From positions 60,275 through 124,274 of the forward strand of contig NZ_JAGQBH010000008.1 in assembly GCF_024345535.1 (NCBI RefSeq): DNA of 64,000 bases, read 5' to 3'. This stretch comes from Cyanobium sp. N.Huapi 1H5. GTDB lineage: Bacteria; Cyanobacteriota; Cyanobacteriia; PCC-6307; Cyanobiaceae. Both the position numbers and the translations under genes were made by a program. Every line of letters begins with the position of its first letter. The stretch's first letter is position 1. This document shows positions 49,453 through 58,631 of this stretch, one piece after another. Under the pieces are notes generated by a model. It saw nothing but the letters and a program-made list of their open reading frames with translations, was not told the DNA's origin and did no database searches.

Positions 49453-49719
49453 GTGGACGAAGGCAGCAGGCAGGAGTCCGGCGCAGGCGAGGGCAGCGCG
49501 GATCAGGGAGGCCAGGCGTTTCAGTACGAGCCCCTCGAGCGCTTCGGGGAGGGCCTCACCACCTCCCGCCCCTGGAACAAGGCCGCCCTGGCGGGGGTCG
49601 AGCGACTCAACGGTCGGGTGGCGATGATCGGTTTCCTGGCCGCCCTGATCGGCGAGGAATTCACCGGCAGGGGAATCCTCGGCCAGCTGGGCCTGATGCT
49701 GCGCTGGCTGCTGGGCTGA
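49453..49719 (+). CDS. hli: High-light-inducible protein (Hli/SCP)
   Basis: 88 residues from GTG. An acidic N-terminus, then the single chlorophyll-binding helix with the Hli motif ERLNGRVAMIGFLAALIGEEFTG (Glu/Asn-Gly-Arg chlorophyll ligands). The C-terminus is a short hydrophobic tail. Photoprotection: binds chlorophyll and carotenoid during stress or photosystem repair. Confidence 0.92.
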   Translation: MDEGSRQESGAGEGSADQGGQAFQYEPLERFGEGLTTSRPWNKAALAGVERLNGRVAMIGFLAALIGEEFTGRGILGQLGLMLRWLLG

Positions 49720-49789
49720 GGCCCCCGACCGGGGACGATCGACCCTGGGGTCCGCCATCCCCGCCCGACGGTCTTCAGCGCCGGGAACC

Positions 49790-51934
49790 GTGATGGACGG
49801 AGCCGGGAGCACTCCCCTCTACATCCTGATGATCAGCCTCCATGGCCTGATCCGTGGCCAGGATCTGGAACTCGGCCGTGACGCCGATACCGGTGGGCAA
49901 ACGAAATACGTGGTGGAACTCACCAGGGCCCTGGCCCGCCAGCCTGCGGTGGCCCAGGTGGATCTGGTGACCCGCTGCATCAAGGATGCCGACGTCTCGA
50001 CGGACTACGGCAAGCCGATCGAAGTCCTGGATCACAACGCACGCATCCTTCGCCTTCCAGCCGGACCGGATCTCTACATCCCCAAGGAAGAGCTCTGGGG
50101 CCATCTCGACGCCATCACCGATGAACTCTTCAGCTGGCTCCATCATCAGCCGTGCCGGCCGGACATTCTGCACAGCCATTACGCCGATGCCGGCTATGTC
50201 GGCGTGCGCCTGTCCCATCTGACGGGCCTGCCGCTCATCCACACCGGCCACTCCCTCGGCAGAGATAAGCTCCGCCGGCTTCTGGCCCTCGGTCTGTCGG
50301 TGGAAGAGATTCAGAAACGTTATCGGATGGCGGAGCGAATCAGCGCCGAAGAGGATGTGCTGAACAGCGCCAGCCTTGTGATCACAAGCACCTACAACGA
50401 GATCGAAGATCAATATGAACTTTACGACTGCTACACCCCTGAGAAGATGTCGGTCATCCCACCGGGAACCGATCTCAATCAGTTCCATCCACCGACGCCC
50501 GAGGATGGCCCGGTTGCCTTTGCCAGCACCCTTGCCAAGTATCTGCGGGAGCCGAACAAGCCGATGATTCTGGCTCTGTCGCGGCCGGATGAGCGCAAGA
50601 ACATCGTCACCCTCCTTGAGGCCTACGGCAAATCAAAGCGCCTGCAGAAGCTGGCCAATCTTGTGATCGTCGCCGGGAATCGTAATGACATTCGTGAGTT
50701 GAACGAGGGCGCCCAGCAGGTGCTGACGGAGCTGCTTCTTGTCATCGACTGCCATGATCTCAATGGTCTGGTGGCCCTGCCCAAGCACCATTCCCCCAGT
50801 GACGTGGCAGACATCTATCGGCTGGCCGCCGCCTCACGAGGGGTTTTCGTCAACCCGGCCCTCACCGAACCCTTCGGACTGACCCTGCTTGAGGCGGCGG
50901 CCAGTGGTCTGCCGCTCGTGGCGACGGAAGTCGGTGGCCCCGTCGACATCATCGGCAACTGCAGGAATGGCCTTCTGATCGACCCCCTTGATGAGGCCTC
51001 GATTGCCGGTGCCCTGCTGAAGATTCTCGAAGATGATGCGGTGTGGTCGACCTATTCCAGCAACGGTCTGACGACGATGGCCAGGTTCTATTCCTGGGAA
51101 GCGCATGCCAATCGGTATCTGAAGCTGGTGAAGGATCTGATCGTGCAGAACCGGGTGGTGGCCCGTCCGGCCCCACTGGCGAGGCCACCGGCTGTTCAGA
51201 CCAAGACCCGCGCCATCTTCACCGCCATCGACAACACCCTGCTGGGTGATCCCGAGGCCCTCTCCCGTTTCGTGAGGCTGTTGAAGGAGCAGCAGCGCAG
51301 GGTCCTGTTCGGGATTGCCACAGGACGACGCCTCAACTCGGTGCTCAAGCTGCTGAAGATTCATGCCATCCCCATGCCCGACGTCCTCATCACAAGCCTG
51401 GGAACCGAGATCTATACCCCACCCCAGTTGACGACGGACATCTCCTGGAGCCACCACATCGACCACCTGTGGACTCCCCAGGCTCTGAAGCGTCTGATGG
51501 ATCCACTGCCCGGGCTGACCCTGCAGGCGAAGGAACATCAGAGCCGATTCAAGCTCTCCTACTTCTACGACCCCCAGCAGGCGCCTGCCATGGAGGAGAT
51601 CCTCACCCTGTTGCGACAGCATGAGCTCTCCGCCCATACCAGTCTCTCCTTCGGGCAGTTCCTTGACTTCGTCCCGGCGCGTGCCTCCAAGGGCCAGGCC
51701 CTTCGCTATGTGGCCACCCAGTGGAAGATTCCGTTGCAGCATGTTCTGGTGAACGGCGGATCCCGCGGTGATGAAGACATGCTCCGCGGCCAGACCCTGG
51801 GCGTGGTGGTGGACAGCCCCCATCGCCAGGAACTGGCACAGCTCAGTGACTCCGAACGGGTTTACTTCTCGGCCAGATCCCACGCTTCGGGAATCCTCGA
51901 GGCCATCGACCACTATGACTTCTTCCGTCGATGA
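49790..51934 (+). CDS. spsA: Sucrose-phosphate synthase, two-domain
   Basis: 714 residues. An N-terminal GT4 domain (about 1-465) with GQTKYVVELTRALA, HSHYADAGYVG, VITSTYNEIEDQYELYD, LSRPDERKN and NPALTEPFGLTLLEAA, joined to a sucrose-phosphatase-like domain. In the latter the first Asp of the DxD nucleophile motif is replaced: TAIDNTLLGD has Ala479 in that place, so it should be catalytically dead and only regulatory. Makes sucrose-6-phosphate from UDP/ADP-glucose and fructose-6-phosphate. First gene of the sucrose operon; AT-richer codons than its surroundings. Confidence 0.95.
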   Translation: MMDGAGSTPLYILMISLHGLIRGQDLELGRDADTGGQTKYVVELTRALARQPAVAQVDLVTRCIKDADVSTDYGKPIEVLDHNARILRLPAGPDLYIPKEELWGHLDAITDELFSWLHHQPCRPDILHSHYADAGYVGVRLSHLTGLPLIHTGHSLGRDKLRRLLALGLSVEEIQKRYRMAERISAEEDVLNSASLVITSTYNEIEDQYELYDCYTPEKMSVIPPGTDLNQFHPPTPEDGPVAFASTLAKYLREPNKPMILALSRPDERKNIVTLLEAYGKSKRLQKLANLVIVAGNRNDIRELNEGAQQVLTELLLVIDCHDLNGLVALPKHHSPSDVADIYRLAAASRGVFVNPALTEPFGLTLLEAAASGLPLVATEVGGPVDIIGNCRNGLLIDPLDEASIAGALLKILEDDAVWSTYSSNGLTTMARFYSWEAHANRYLKLVKDLIVQNRVVARPAPLARPPAVQTKTRAIFTAIDNTLLGDPEALSRFVRLLKEQQRRVLFGIATGRRLNSVLKLLKIHAIPMPDVLITSLGTEIYTPPQLTTDISWSHHIDHLWTPQALKRLMDPLPGLTLQAKEHQSRFKLSYFYDPQQAPAMEEILTLLRQHELSAHTSLSFGQFLDFVPARASKGQALRYVATQWKIPLQHVLVNGGSRGDEDMLRGQTLGVVVDSPHRQELAQLSDSERVYFSARSHASGILEAIDHYDFFRR

Positions 51935-52793
51935 CCAGCCTTCGCACCCCTCGCTGATGCGACGTCTGCTGCTCTGCACGGACCTGGACCGCACCCTGAT
52001 TCCGAATGGTGAGCAGCCCGAATCGGAGGGGGCCCGAGCGACGTTGGCCCGGGTGCTCCGCCAGCCCGGGTTCTCCCTGGCCTATGTCAGCGGCCGGCAT
52101 CTGGCCTTGATCGAGCAATCGATCCGGGACTACGACCTGCCTCAGCCCGACTGGATCATCGCCGACGTCGGCAGCTCCATCCATGTCAAAGGGGGCCAGG
52201 GTTGGTCCCCGCTGCCCGCCTGGTCCCGGCACATTGATGCGGACTGGCAGGGCTGTTCCGCGGCCCGGCTGCGCGCCCTTCTGGGCGGGTGTCCCGGCCT
52301 GGTGCCACAACCTGAGGACCGGCAGAACACCCACAAGCTCAGTTTCTTCCTCTCACCGCAGGCCGATCTGCCTGCCCTCACATCGGCCATCCACGCCCGC
52401 CTCGAGCCCCTGGCCATCGCGACCACGCTGATCTTCAGTCACGATGAGCAAGCGGGCGTCGCTCTCCTGGATGTCCTCCCGCAGCGCGCCGGCAAGCTCC
52501 ATGCGGTCGAGTTTCTGATGCGGGAGCAGGGCTTTGCCGCCGATCAGACGCTCTACGCCGGGGACAGCGGCAATGATCTCTGCGTGCTTACCAGCGCGTT
52601 GCCGGCCGCGCTGGTCGCCAATGCCCATCCGGATGTGGTCGCGCAGGCCGTGCGGGAGGCGGCCCGAAAAGGTACGTCTGAGTTTTTGTATCTTGCCAGA
52701 GGTGGCTTTCTGGGCATGAACGGCAACTACAGTGCCGGCATCCTGGAGGGGATCGGCCATTTTCATGCCGAAGCCATTCCGGAGCTGGATTGA
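51915..52793 (+). CDS. sppA: Sucrose-6-phosphate phosphatase
   Basis: 292 residues from the ATG of MTSSVDD, 20 bp inside spsA; an ATG at 51957 (MRRLLLCTDLDRT) is the alternative. HAD-type phosphatase: TDLDRTLIPNG with both Asp intact, YVSGRHL, KLSFFLSP and GDSGNDLCVL. Releases sucrose. It supplies the activity missing from the degenerate domain of spsA. Confidence 0.95.
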   Translation: MTSSVDDQPSHPSLMRRLLLCTDLDRTLIPNGEQPESEGARATLARVLRQPGFSLAYVSGRHLALIEQSIRDYDLPQPDWIIADVGSSIHVKGGQGWSPLPAWSRHIDADWQGCSAARLRALLGGCPGLVPQPEDRQNTHKLSFFLSPQADLPALTSAIHARLEPLAIATTLIFSHDEQAGVALLDVLPQRAGKLHAVEFLMREQGFAADQTLYAGDSGNDLCVLTSALPAALVANAHPDVVAQAVREAARKGTSEFLYLARGGFLGMNGNYSAGILEGIGHFHAEAIPELD

Positions 52794-52796
52794 ACG

Positions 52797-53702
52797 ATGC
52801 CGACGCTATATCCGATCACCATCTTTGGAGAAGTTCTGTTTGATTGTTTCCCGGATGCCACCGAAGTTCTCGGTGGTGCACCGTTCAACGTGGCCTGGCA
52901 TCTCAGGGGTTTTGGCCTGGCTCCCCGTCTCGTCAGCCGGGTCGGCAGGGATGCCTGGGGCGAGCGGATCCGCTCCGCCATGGGGCGCTGGGGCCTGGAT
53001 GTTTCCGCTGTGCAGATCGACCCAAGCCATCCCACCGGCCGGGTCAGCATCACCCTCGTCGATGGCGAGCCCCTTTACGAGATCGTGTCGGGCCGTGCCT
53101 ATGACTTCATCGAGCTGCCCGAGCCGCTCACGGTTCCCGCCCCAGGCCTCCTGTACCACGGCACATTGGCCCTTCGCCATCCCCCCTCGGCGGCGGCCCT
53201 GGCGTCCCTGAAGTCACGGCATCGGGGTCCGATCGTCCTGGATGTGAACCTGCGCGCTCCCTGGTGGTCGATCGAGACGGTTCTGCCCCTGGTGGATGAG
53301 GCCGATCACGTCAAACTCAATGCGGCGGAACTGGCCCTGCTGAGCCCCGACGCGCCGCCCGAGGACGACGGGGCCGCTCTGGCCGCCTCGATGCGCCGTT
53401 TCGCTGAGCGCCACCGGCTGGAGACGCTGGTGGTCACCCGCGGTGCCCTCGGTGCCCTTCTCTGGAGTGGCGGCGCGATCCTTTCCGTTGCCCCCGCGGC
53501 CGCTGCCCCGGTCGTCGACACGGTGGGTGCGGGGGATGGATTCGCCGCCGTCCTGCTGCTGGGGCTCAGCCAGGGGTGGCCATGGGCCGAAACCCTCGCC
53601 CGTGCCGGTGATTTCGCCGCCGCCCTGGTGTCCCGCCGGGGTGCCACCATCGATGACCTTTCGGTCTATGGGAAGTTTCTGACGTCATGGGGGGTGGACT
53701 GA
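52797..53702 (+). CDS. frkA: Fructokinase (PfkB family)
   Basis: 301 residues. PfkB signature DTVGAGDGFAAVLLLG holds the catalytic Asp; GGAPFNVAWHL and VLDVNLRAPWW are family segments. Phosphorylates fructose released from sucrose by amylosucrase, returning it to fructose-6-phosphate. Starts 3 bp after sppA. Confidence 0.93.
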   Translation: MPTLYPITIFGEVLFDCFPDATEVLGGAPFNVAWHLRGFGLAPRLVSRVGRDAWGERIRSAMGRWGLDVSAVQIDPSHPTGRVSITLVDGEPLYEIVSGRAYDFIELPEPLTVPAPGLLYHGTLALRHPPSAAALASLKSRHRGPIVLDVNLRAPWWSIETVLPLVDEADHVKLNAAELALLSPDAPPEDDGAALAASMRRFAERHRLETLVVTRGALGALLWSGGAILSVAPAAAAPVVDTVGAGDGFAAVLLLGLSQGWPWAETLARAGDFAAALVSRRGATIDDLSVYGKFLTSWGVD

Positions 53703-53706
53703 TCCC

Positions 53707-55659
53707 ATGTACGAGCAGATCTCCCACTCCCTGTTGAACTCCATCCTGGATGACCTGCGTCCGGAGATCCGGCGCCAGGACCTGCGTCACTTCTACACCA
53801 GGCTGGGCGCCAACTTCTATGCCATCCACTCGTTGTTCGTCACCCTCTACGGCCATCGTGACGACTTCAAGTTCCAGCTGTTGCGCCTGGTCGAAACCAT
53901 GGCGCGCGGCTACATCGATCGATCTCCCGAGCTTGAATCCCTTGATATCCAAAGGGAGGATGACTACAACTGGTTTCTCTCCCAGAAGTGGGTGGGGATG
54001 GCTATTTACTCCAACGGCTTTGCCGAAAACCTCCCTGATCTGGTCAACAAGATCAGCTACTTCCAGGAGTTGGGGATCAACATGGTGCACATCCTGCCGA
54101 TCCTGATGTGCCCAGCCGGAAAGAGCGACGGTGGCTATGCGATCAGCGACTTCCGCCGCATCGATGCCAGGGTCGGCACGCTTGATGACCTGCGCGGGAT
54201 TGCTGATGAGTTCAGGAAGCGTGAGATTCTGCTGGTGCTGGATATCGTGCTGAATCACACATCGGATGAACACGAGTGGGCCCAGCGTGCGATGGATGGC
54301 GAACAGCATTATCAAGACTATTACCACGTCTTCGATGACAGGGGTATTCCCGATGTCTTCGAGCAGAGCATGCCCGAAGTCTTCCCCGAGAGTGACCCTG
54401 GCAACTTCACCTGGAATGGGGAGATGCAGAAGTGGGTCATGACGGTCTTCCACGAGTACCAGTGGGACCTCAACTACTCCAACCCGGCGGTGTTCATCGA
54501 GATGCTCGATGTGCTGCTGTTCTGGGCCAACCAGGGAGTGGATGTTCTGCGCCTTGATGCCGTTGCCTTTCTCTGGAAGAAGCTTGGTACCACCTGCCAG
54601 AACGAGCGCAAGGCCCACCTCATCCTGCAGTTGATGAAGGACTGCTGCCAGGTGACTGCCCCAGGTGTCCTGTTCATCGCCGAGGCCATTGTGGCCCCCA
54701 CCGAGATCACCAAATACTTCGGTGAAGACGCCATCGTGGCAAAGGAATGTGAGATTGCCTACAACGCCACCCTGATGGCGTTGCTGTGGGACGCCGTGGC
54801 CACCCGCAACACCCGGCTCCTCTGCCAAGGCCTCAAGAGCCTGCCCAACAAGCTGGAACGGGCCACCTGGCTGAACTACGTCCGCTGCCATGACGATATC
54901 GGCTTCGGATTCGATGACAGCGATATTGAGCAGGTGGGCTACGACCCCCGTGCCCACCGCCGTTTTCTGATCGATTACTTCAAGGGGGATTTCGATGCGA
55001 TCCCCCGCGGGCTCACCTTCATGCCCAACGACACGACGGGCGATGCGCGCATCTGCGGATCCCTGGCCTCACTCGTCGGTCTGGAGTCGGCGCTCGAATC
55101 GAAGAATCAGCCGTTGATCGCCACGGCCATCAGCCGTATCCTGCTGATGCATGGGGTCATTCTGGCGTTCGGGGGTATCCCACTGATCTACAACGGCGAT
55201 GCCCTTGGTGTGCTGAACGACTACAGCTTCTACGCTGACCCCAGCAAGTGCAATGACAGCCGCTGGGTTCATCGCCCGAAGATCGACTGGGCCAGGGCCG
55301 AGCTGCGATGGAAGCAGGGGACCGTGGAGCATGCGATCTTTTCGGCGATGAAGAAGATGATCGCCATCCGCAAGGAGATCTCAGCCTTTGCTGATTTTAA
55401 CAATCGTCAGATCCTGCCGCTGGAGAATGACCATCTGCTGGCCTTCGTGCGCACCAACCACCTGCGGCCATCGGAGCTGGTGCTGGTGGTGGCCAATTTC
55501 AACGACCATCCCCGCTTCTTCGATCTCGAGAGCCTGGTGCCGTCGGTTTTCAGCAGCCACGATGGACTGGTCGATCTTCACTCGGGCCGCCGGCCGTCCC
55601 AGTCCGGCAGTCGCATCGTGCTGCAGGCTTACCAGTTCTACTGGCTGACCAAGACCTGA
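53707..55659 (+). CDS. amsA: Amylosucrase (GH13)
   Basis: 650 residues. Transfers glucose from sucrose to a glucan, releasing fructose. GH13 triad: Asp284 nucleophile (VLRLDAVAF), Glu326 acid/base (FIAEAIV) and Asp396 (CHDDIGF), nearly the same numbering as the Neisseria enzyme. PAGKSDGGYAISDFRRID and the N-terminal helical domain (DLRHFYTRLGANFYAIHS...) are amylosucrase features. With spsA-sppA-frkA it makes a sucrose-cycling operon as in Synechococcus PCC 7002. Confidence 0.96.
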   Translation: MYEQISHSLLNSILDDLRPEIRRQDLRHFYTRLGANFYAIHSLFVTLYGHRDDFKFQLLRLVETMARGYIDRSPELESLDIQREDDYNWFLSQKWVGMAIYSNGFAENLPDLVNKISYFQELGINMVHILPILMCPAGKSDGGYAISDFRRIDARVGTLDDLRGIADEFRKREILLVLDIVLNHTSDEHEWAQRAMDGEQHYQDYYHVFDDRGIPDVFEQSMPEVFPESDPGNFTWNGEMQKWVMTVFHEYQWDLNYSNPAVFIEMLDVLLFWANQGVDVLRLDAVAFLWKKLGTTCQNERKAHLILQLMKDCCQVTAPGVLFIAEAIVAPTEITKYFGEDAIVAKECEIAYNATLMALLWDAVATRNTRLLCQGLKSLPNKLERATWLNYVRCHDDIGFGFDDSDIEQVGYDPRAHRRFLIDYFKGDFDAIPRGLTFMPNDTTGDARICGSLASLVGLESALESKNQPLIATAISRILLMHGVILAFGGIPLIYNGDALGVLNDYSFYADPSKCNDSRWVHRPKIDWARAELRWKQGTVEHAIFSAMKKMIAIRKEISAFADFNNRQILPLENDHLLAFVRTNHLRPSELVLVVANFNDHPRFFDLESLVPSVFSSHDGLVDLHSGRRPSQSGSRIVLQAYQFYWLTKT

Positions 55660-55697
55660 GCGCCCGATCCTCCCCCCGCCCGACGCTTCCCCTGCCC

Positions 55698-56651
55698 ATG
55701 CGCGTCGTCACCCCCGTTCTGCTGGCCGTGCTGCTGGCCTCGGCGGCGGTGGCCGTCACCGTGTCGGTGCACCCGGCCCCCAGCGACAGCACCCCCGCCG
55801 CGACAACACCCGTGACGCCGGAGCCATCGCCGCCCCAGCCTGCCCCGCGCGCCTATCCCCGGCTTCCGAGGGACCCTGCCGCCATCGCTTCCCAGCTGGC
55901 CGCCGCCGAGCTGGCCCTCCGCACCGCCGACACCCCGGCCGGACTCCTCGGCGAGCTGGGGCACCGCCAGCAGGTCATCTATCGCCGGCTCGCCACCGAT
56001 CCGCCCCTGGCCGCCCGGGTGCGGGCCTTCCTGCCGGTCCGCTGGCAGGGGGTGATGGACCGCCACCTGGCGGCACGCCGGGAGTTTCTGGCCATGCACC
56101 GGGGGGGTCGGCGCCCGTCCGTCGTTCCCGCCTGGCGGATCATCCCGCCGGAGCCCGCCGCCGATCTGCTGCGGTACTACCGGGAGGCCTCCGCCGCCAC
56201 CGGCATCCCCTGGGAGGTCCTGGCCGCCATCAACCTGGTGGAAACGGGCATGGGCCGCATCGATGGCGTTTCCGTCGCCGACGCCCTGGGCCCGATGCAG
56301 TTCCTGCCCACCACCTGGGCCCAGCCGGGTGTCGGCAAGGGCGACATCCGCGATCCCGAAGACGCGATCCACGCCGCCGCCCGCTACCTGGTGCGGCGCG
56401 GTGGCCTGCGGGACATCCGCAAGGGGCTCTGGGGCTACAACAACAGCCGGCATTACGTCCGGGCCGTGCTGCTCTACGCCGAGCTGCTGCGCATGGATCC
56501 TCAGGCCTTCACGGGCCTGTACCACTGGGAGATCCATTACGCCTCCGCCGCCGGCGATCTCTGGCTGCCGGTGGGCTACAGCCAACCCCGCCCCCTGGCT
56601 GTCGGCACCTACCTGGAGCGCTTCCCCGCCTCGGCCCCTCCAGGACCCTGA
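55698..56651 (+). CDS. Lytic murein transglycosylase (MltB/SLT-like)
   Basis: 317 residues. Signal peptide, Pro/Thr-rich linker (to about 50), then a catalytic region with the Glu in INLVETGMGRID and the ALGPMQFLPTTWAQPGVGKGDIRDPEDAIHAAARYL block diagnostic of the family. Cleaves peptidoglycan glycan strands. Own promoter likely, 39 bp after amsA. Confidence 0.9.
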   Translation: MRVVTPVLLAVLLASAAVAVTVSVHPAPSDSTPAATTPVTPEPSPPQPAPRAYPRLPRDPAAIASQLAAAELALRTADTPAGLLGELGHRQQVIYRRLATDPPLAARVRAFLPVRWQGVMDRHLAARREFLAMHRGGRRPSVVPAWRIIPPEPAADLLRYYREASAATGIPWEVLAAINLVETGMGRIDGVSVADALGPMQFLPTTWAQPGVGKGDIRDPEDAIHAAARYLVRRGGLRDIRKGLWGYNNSRHYVRAVLLYAELLRMDPQAFTGLYHWEIHYASAAGDLWLPVGYSQPRPLAVGTYLERFPASAPPGP

Positions 56652-56701
56652 GGAGCCTGCCAGCATGGGTTCCGGCTGGGCTGCGATGACCCGGCTTCCC
56701 C

Positions 56702-57343
56702 ATGACCCGGCGGCCCATGACCCAGCTGCAAGCGATCAACATCGCCAAGGTGACCACCATCGTGGGGCTGCTGGTGCCGGCCCTGGTGCTGGGCCTGGAC
56801 TCCGGGCGGGTCGCGATCTACCTGGCCCTCCACATCAGCTACTGCCTCTGGTGGCTGCTGGAGGAGGTGCTGTTCCCCTGGCGCACCACCCAGCTCTTCA
56901 CCGAGCTGGTTTCGCCACTGCAGGCCGCTGCGGTGGTGCTCTACGTCGGTGTGTTCTATGCCGTGCCCGGCTGGCTGGCGATGGCCAATCCGGTGCCCAT
57001 CGGCCCGCTGACGATCGCCGTGGGGCTCAGCCTCTACATCTTCGGATCGCTGCTGAACACGGCGGCCGATGTGCAGAAGGGCACTGCCAAGACGCTCGGG
57101 GCCACCCTGGTGGCGGACGGTGCCTGGCGCCGCGTCCGCCATGTCAACTATCTGGGGGACCTGCTCCGCTACAGCAGCTTCGCGGTGATTGCCGGTTCGC
57201 CGTGGGCCTGGCTGCTGCCCGCCTCCGTGCTGGCGCTCTACCTGCCCCGCATGATCCGCAAGGAAGCCTCCATGGCCGAGCGCTACCCAGCCTTCGAGGC
57301 CTATCGCCAGAGCAGCTGGTGGCTGCTGCCGGGGCTCGTCTAG
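56702..57343 (+). CDS. Isoprenylcysteine carboxyl methyltransferase-like membrane protein
   Basis: 213 residues with five or six helices. The C-terminal part has the DGAWRRVRHVNYLGDLLRYSSFAV and RKEASMAERYPAFEAYRQSSWWLLPGL segments found in ICMT, phospholipid methyltransferase and DUF1295 families (R-HP-Y-like and E...Y..Y motifs). Likely SAM-dependent or a steroid-reductase-like fold; the substrate is not deducible. A second ATG is five codons in. Confidence 0.75.
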   Translation: MTRRPMTQLQAINIAKVTTIVGLLVPALVLGLDSGRVAIYLALHISYCLWWLLEEVLFPWRTTQLFTELVSPLQAAAVVLYVGVFYAVPGWLAMANPVPIGPLTIAVGLSLYIFGSLLNTAADVQKGTAKTLGATLVADGAWRRVRHVNYLGDLLRYSSFAVIAGSPWAWLLPASVLALYLPRMIRKEASMAERYPAFEAYRQSSWWLLPGLV

Positions 57344-57386
57344 CGCCGCCGTTGAAGCGAGGCAGGGTCTGTCTCGACGCCAGGGG

Positions 57387-57791
57387 TCAGCCGAGGCCCC
57401 TGCCGAGCAGGACATCCCTGGCGCCATTCACCGCCTGCATGGTGGCGTGGCGGCCACCTCGGTCGGGGTGATGCTCGGCGGCGGCCTTTTTCCAGGCCGC
57501 GGTCACATCGGCTTCCCGGAGCCGACCCGCCAGGGCCAGGCCGAGCCGTGCCCGGGCCTCGATGGCCTCCAGGCTGGGGCTGCGGCCCAGGGGGCCGTGG
57601 TCGGCGGCAGAGAGGCCCGTGCCTTTCTTGCGGCGGCCCTTGGTGCCGGAGGCCTTGCCCTGGCCGCGGGGGCGAGAGGCCGCAAAGCCCTTGCCGAGCG
57701 GCTCCTCGGGGCTGTCCGAAGGGGCGCTTTCGGGTTGATCCGGCCGCAGGGAGACCAGGGTCAGACGGGGGTCGAGCAGGGTGCGAGCCAT
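57387..57791 (-). CDS. Short protein with C-terminal J-domain fragment
   Basis: 134 residues. A low-complexity basic middle (GKGFAASRPRGQGKASGTKGRRKKG), then a J-like segment with helix II and HPD (AWKKAAAEHHPDRGGRHATMQAVNGARDVLL). The HPD triad that stimulates DnaK is intact; helix I is weak. Many cyanobacteria have such DnaJ-like mini-proteins. Convergent with the methyltransferase-like gene. Confidence 0.75.
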   Translation of the reverse strand: MARTLLDPRLTLVSLRPDQPESAPSDSPEEPLGKGFAASRPRGQGKASGTKGRRKKGTGLSAADHGPLGRSPSLEAIEARARLGLALAGRLREADVTAAWKKAAAEHHPDRGGRHATMQAVNGARDVLLGRGLG

Positions 57792-57852
57792 GGGTTCAGG
57801 TGCCAGCCCGACCGTTGCGTTGAGGGATTGCGTTGATGGGGCCTGTCGCGAC

Positions 57853-58074
57853 TCAGGCCGCGATGTCGAGGCCGGGGGCCGGATCGATGCTCAGCTCGGC
57901 GAGCAGGTCGCTGGCGAGCAGATCCGTTGCCAGGCTGTCGGTTGCCGCCGCATCGGCCATCTCGGGAGCCACCATCGCCGCGGGGGCCTGGTCATGGCCG
58001 CCGGCCATGGCCGGTGCCAGAAAGGCCATGACCAGACCGACCATCAGGGCGAAGAGAAAGCTGAGGGCTCGCAT
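57853..58074 (-). CDS. Small secreted protein
   Basis: 73 residues from the ATG of MRALSFLFALMVGLVMAFLAPAMA: a classical signal peptide with AMA cleavage site. The mature 49 residues are Ala/Asp-rich and acidic without motifs. Function unknown. Divergent from the RDD gene. Confidence 0.6.
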   Translation of the reverse strand: MRALSFLFALMVGLVMAFLAPAMAGGHDQAPAAMVAPEMADAAATDSLATDLLASDLLAELSIDPAPGLDIAA

Positions 58075-58148
58075 CGGCCATGGAGAGAATCTCCACAGTC
58101 CTAACACCGCTCCGCCCCGTGACGCTCTCGGGAGGAGAAGATGGCCCG

Positions 58149-58613
58149 ATGGAGTCCAGCGAAACCTCCCCCGCCCCGGCCATCGCCTACGCGGGATTTC
58201 GGATCCGTATGGCGGCCTCCCTGATCGATTCGGTGCTGATGCTGATCATCACCGCCCCCCTGCCGCTCCTCATCGTCGTCGTGCCCGACGAGACGGCGGT
58301 GCTGGTTGTCAGCACGGTGGTGTCGGCCCTGGTGGTGATCCTTTTCTGGCGCTGGAAGCAGGGCACCCCGGGCAAGCTGATGCTGCGTCTGAGAATCGTC
58401 GATGCCGGAACCGGCGGTGAACCGGGCCTGCGCCAGTGGTGCCTGCGTTACGCGGGTTACATCCTCTCGACCCTGCCCCTGCTGCTCGGCTTCCTGTGGG
58501 CGGCCTGGGATCCCCGTCGCCAGGGCTGGCACGACAAGCTCGCCGGCACGGTGGTGATCCGTGTTCCCCGTCGCGCGACCGGGGCCGGGAACGCTGGTGC
58601 TGGTCCTCCCTGA
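58149..58613 (+). CDS. RDD-family membrane protein
   Basis: 154 residues from ATG. Three helices; RDD-family features include AGFRIRMAASLIDSVLM (Arg...Asp) and QGTPGKLMLRLRIVD, ending with WDPRRQGWHDKLAGTVVI. Unknown transport-related role. Confidence 0.88.
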   Translation: MESSETSPAPAIAYAGFRIRMAASLIDSVLMLIITAPLPLLIVVVPDETAVLVVSTVVSALVVILFWRWKQGTPGKLMLRLRIVDAGTGGEPGLRQWCLRYAGYILSTLPLLLGFLWAAWDPRRQGWHDKLAGTVVIRVPRRATGAGNAGAGPP

Positions 58614-58631
58614 CGTCCCTCCCCAGTGGCC

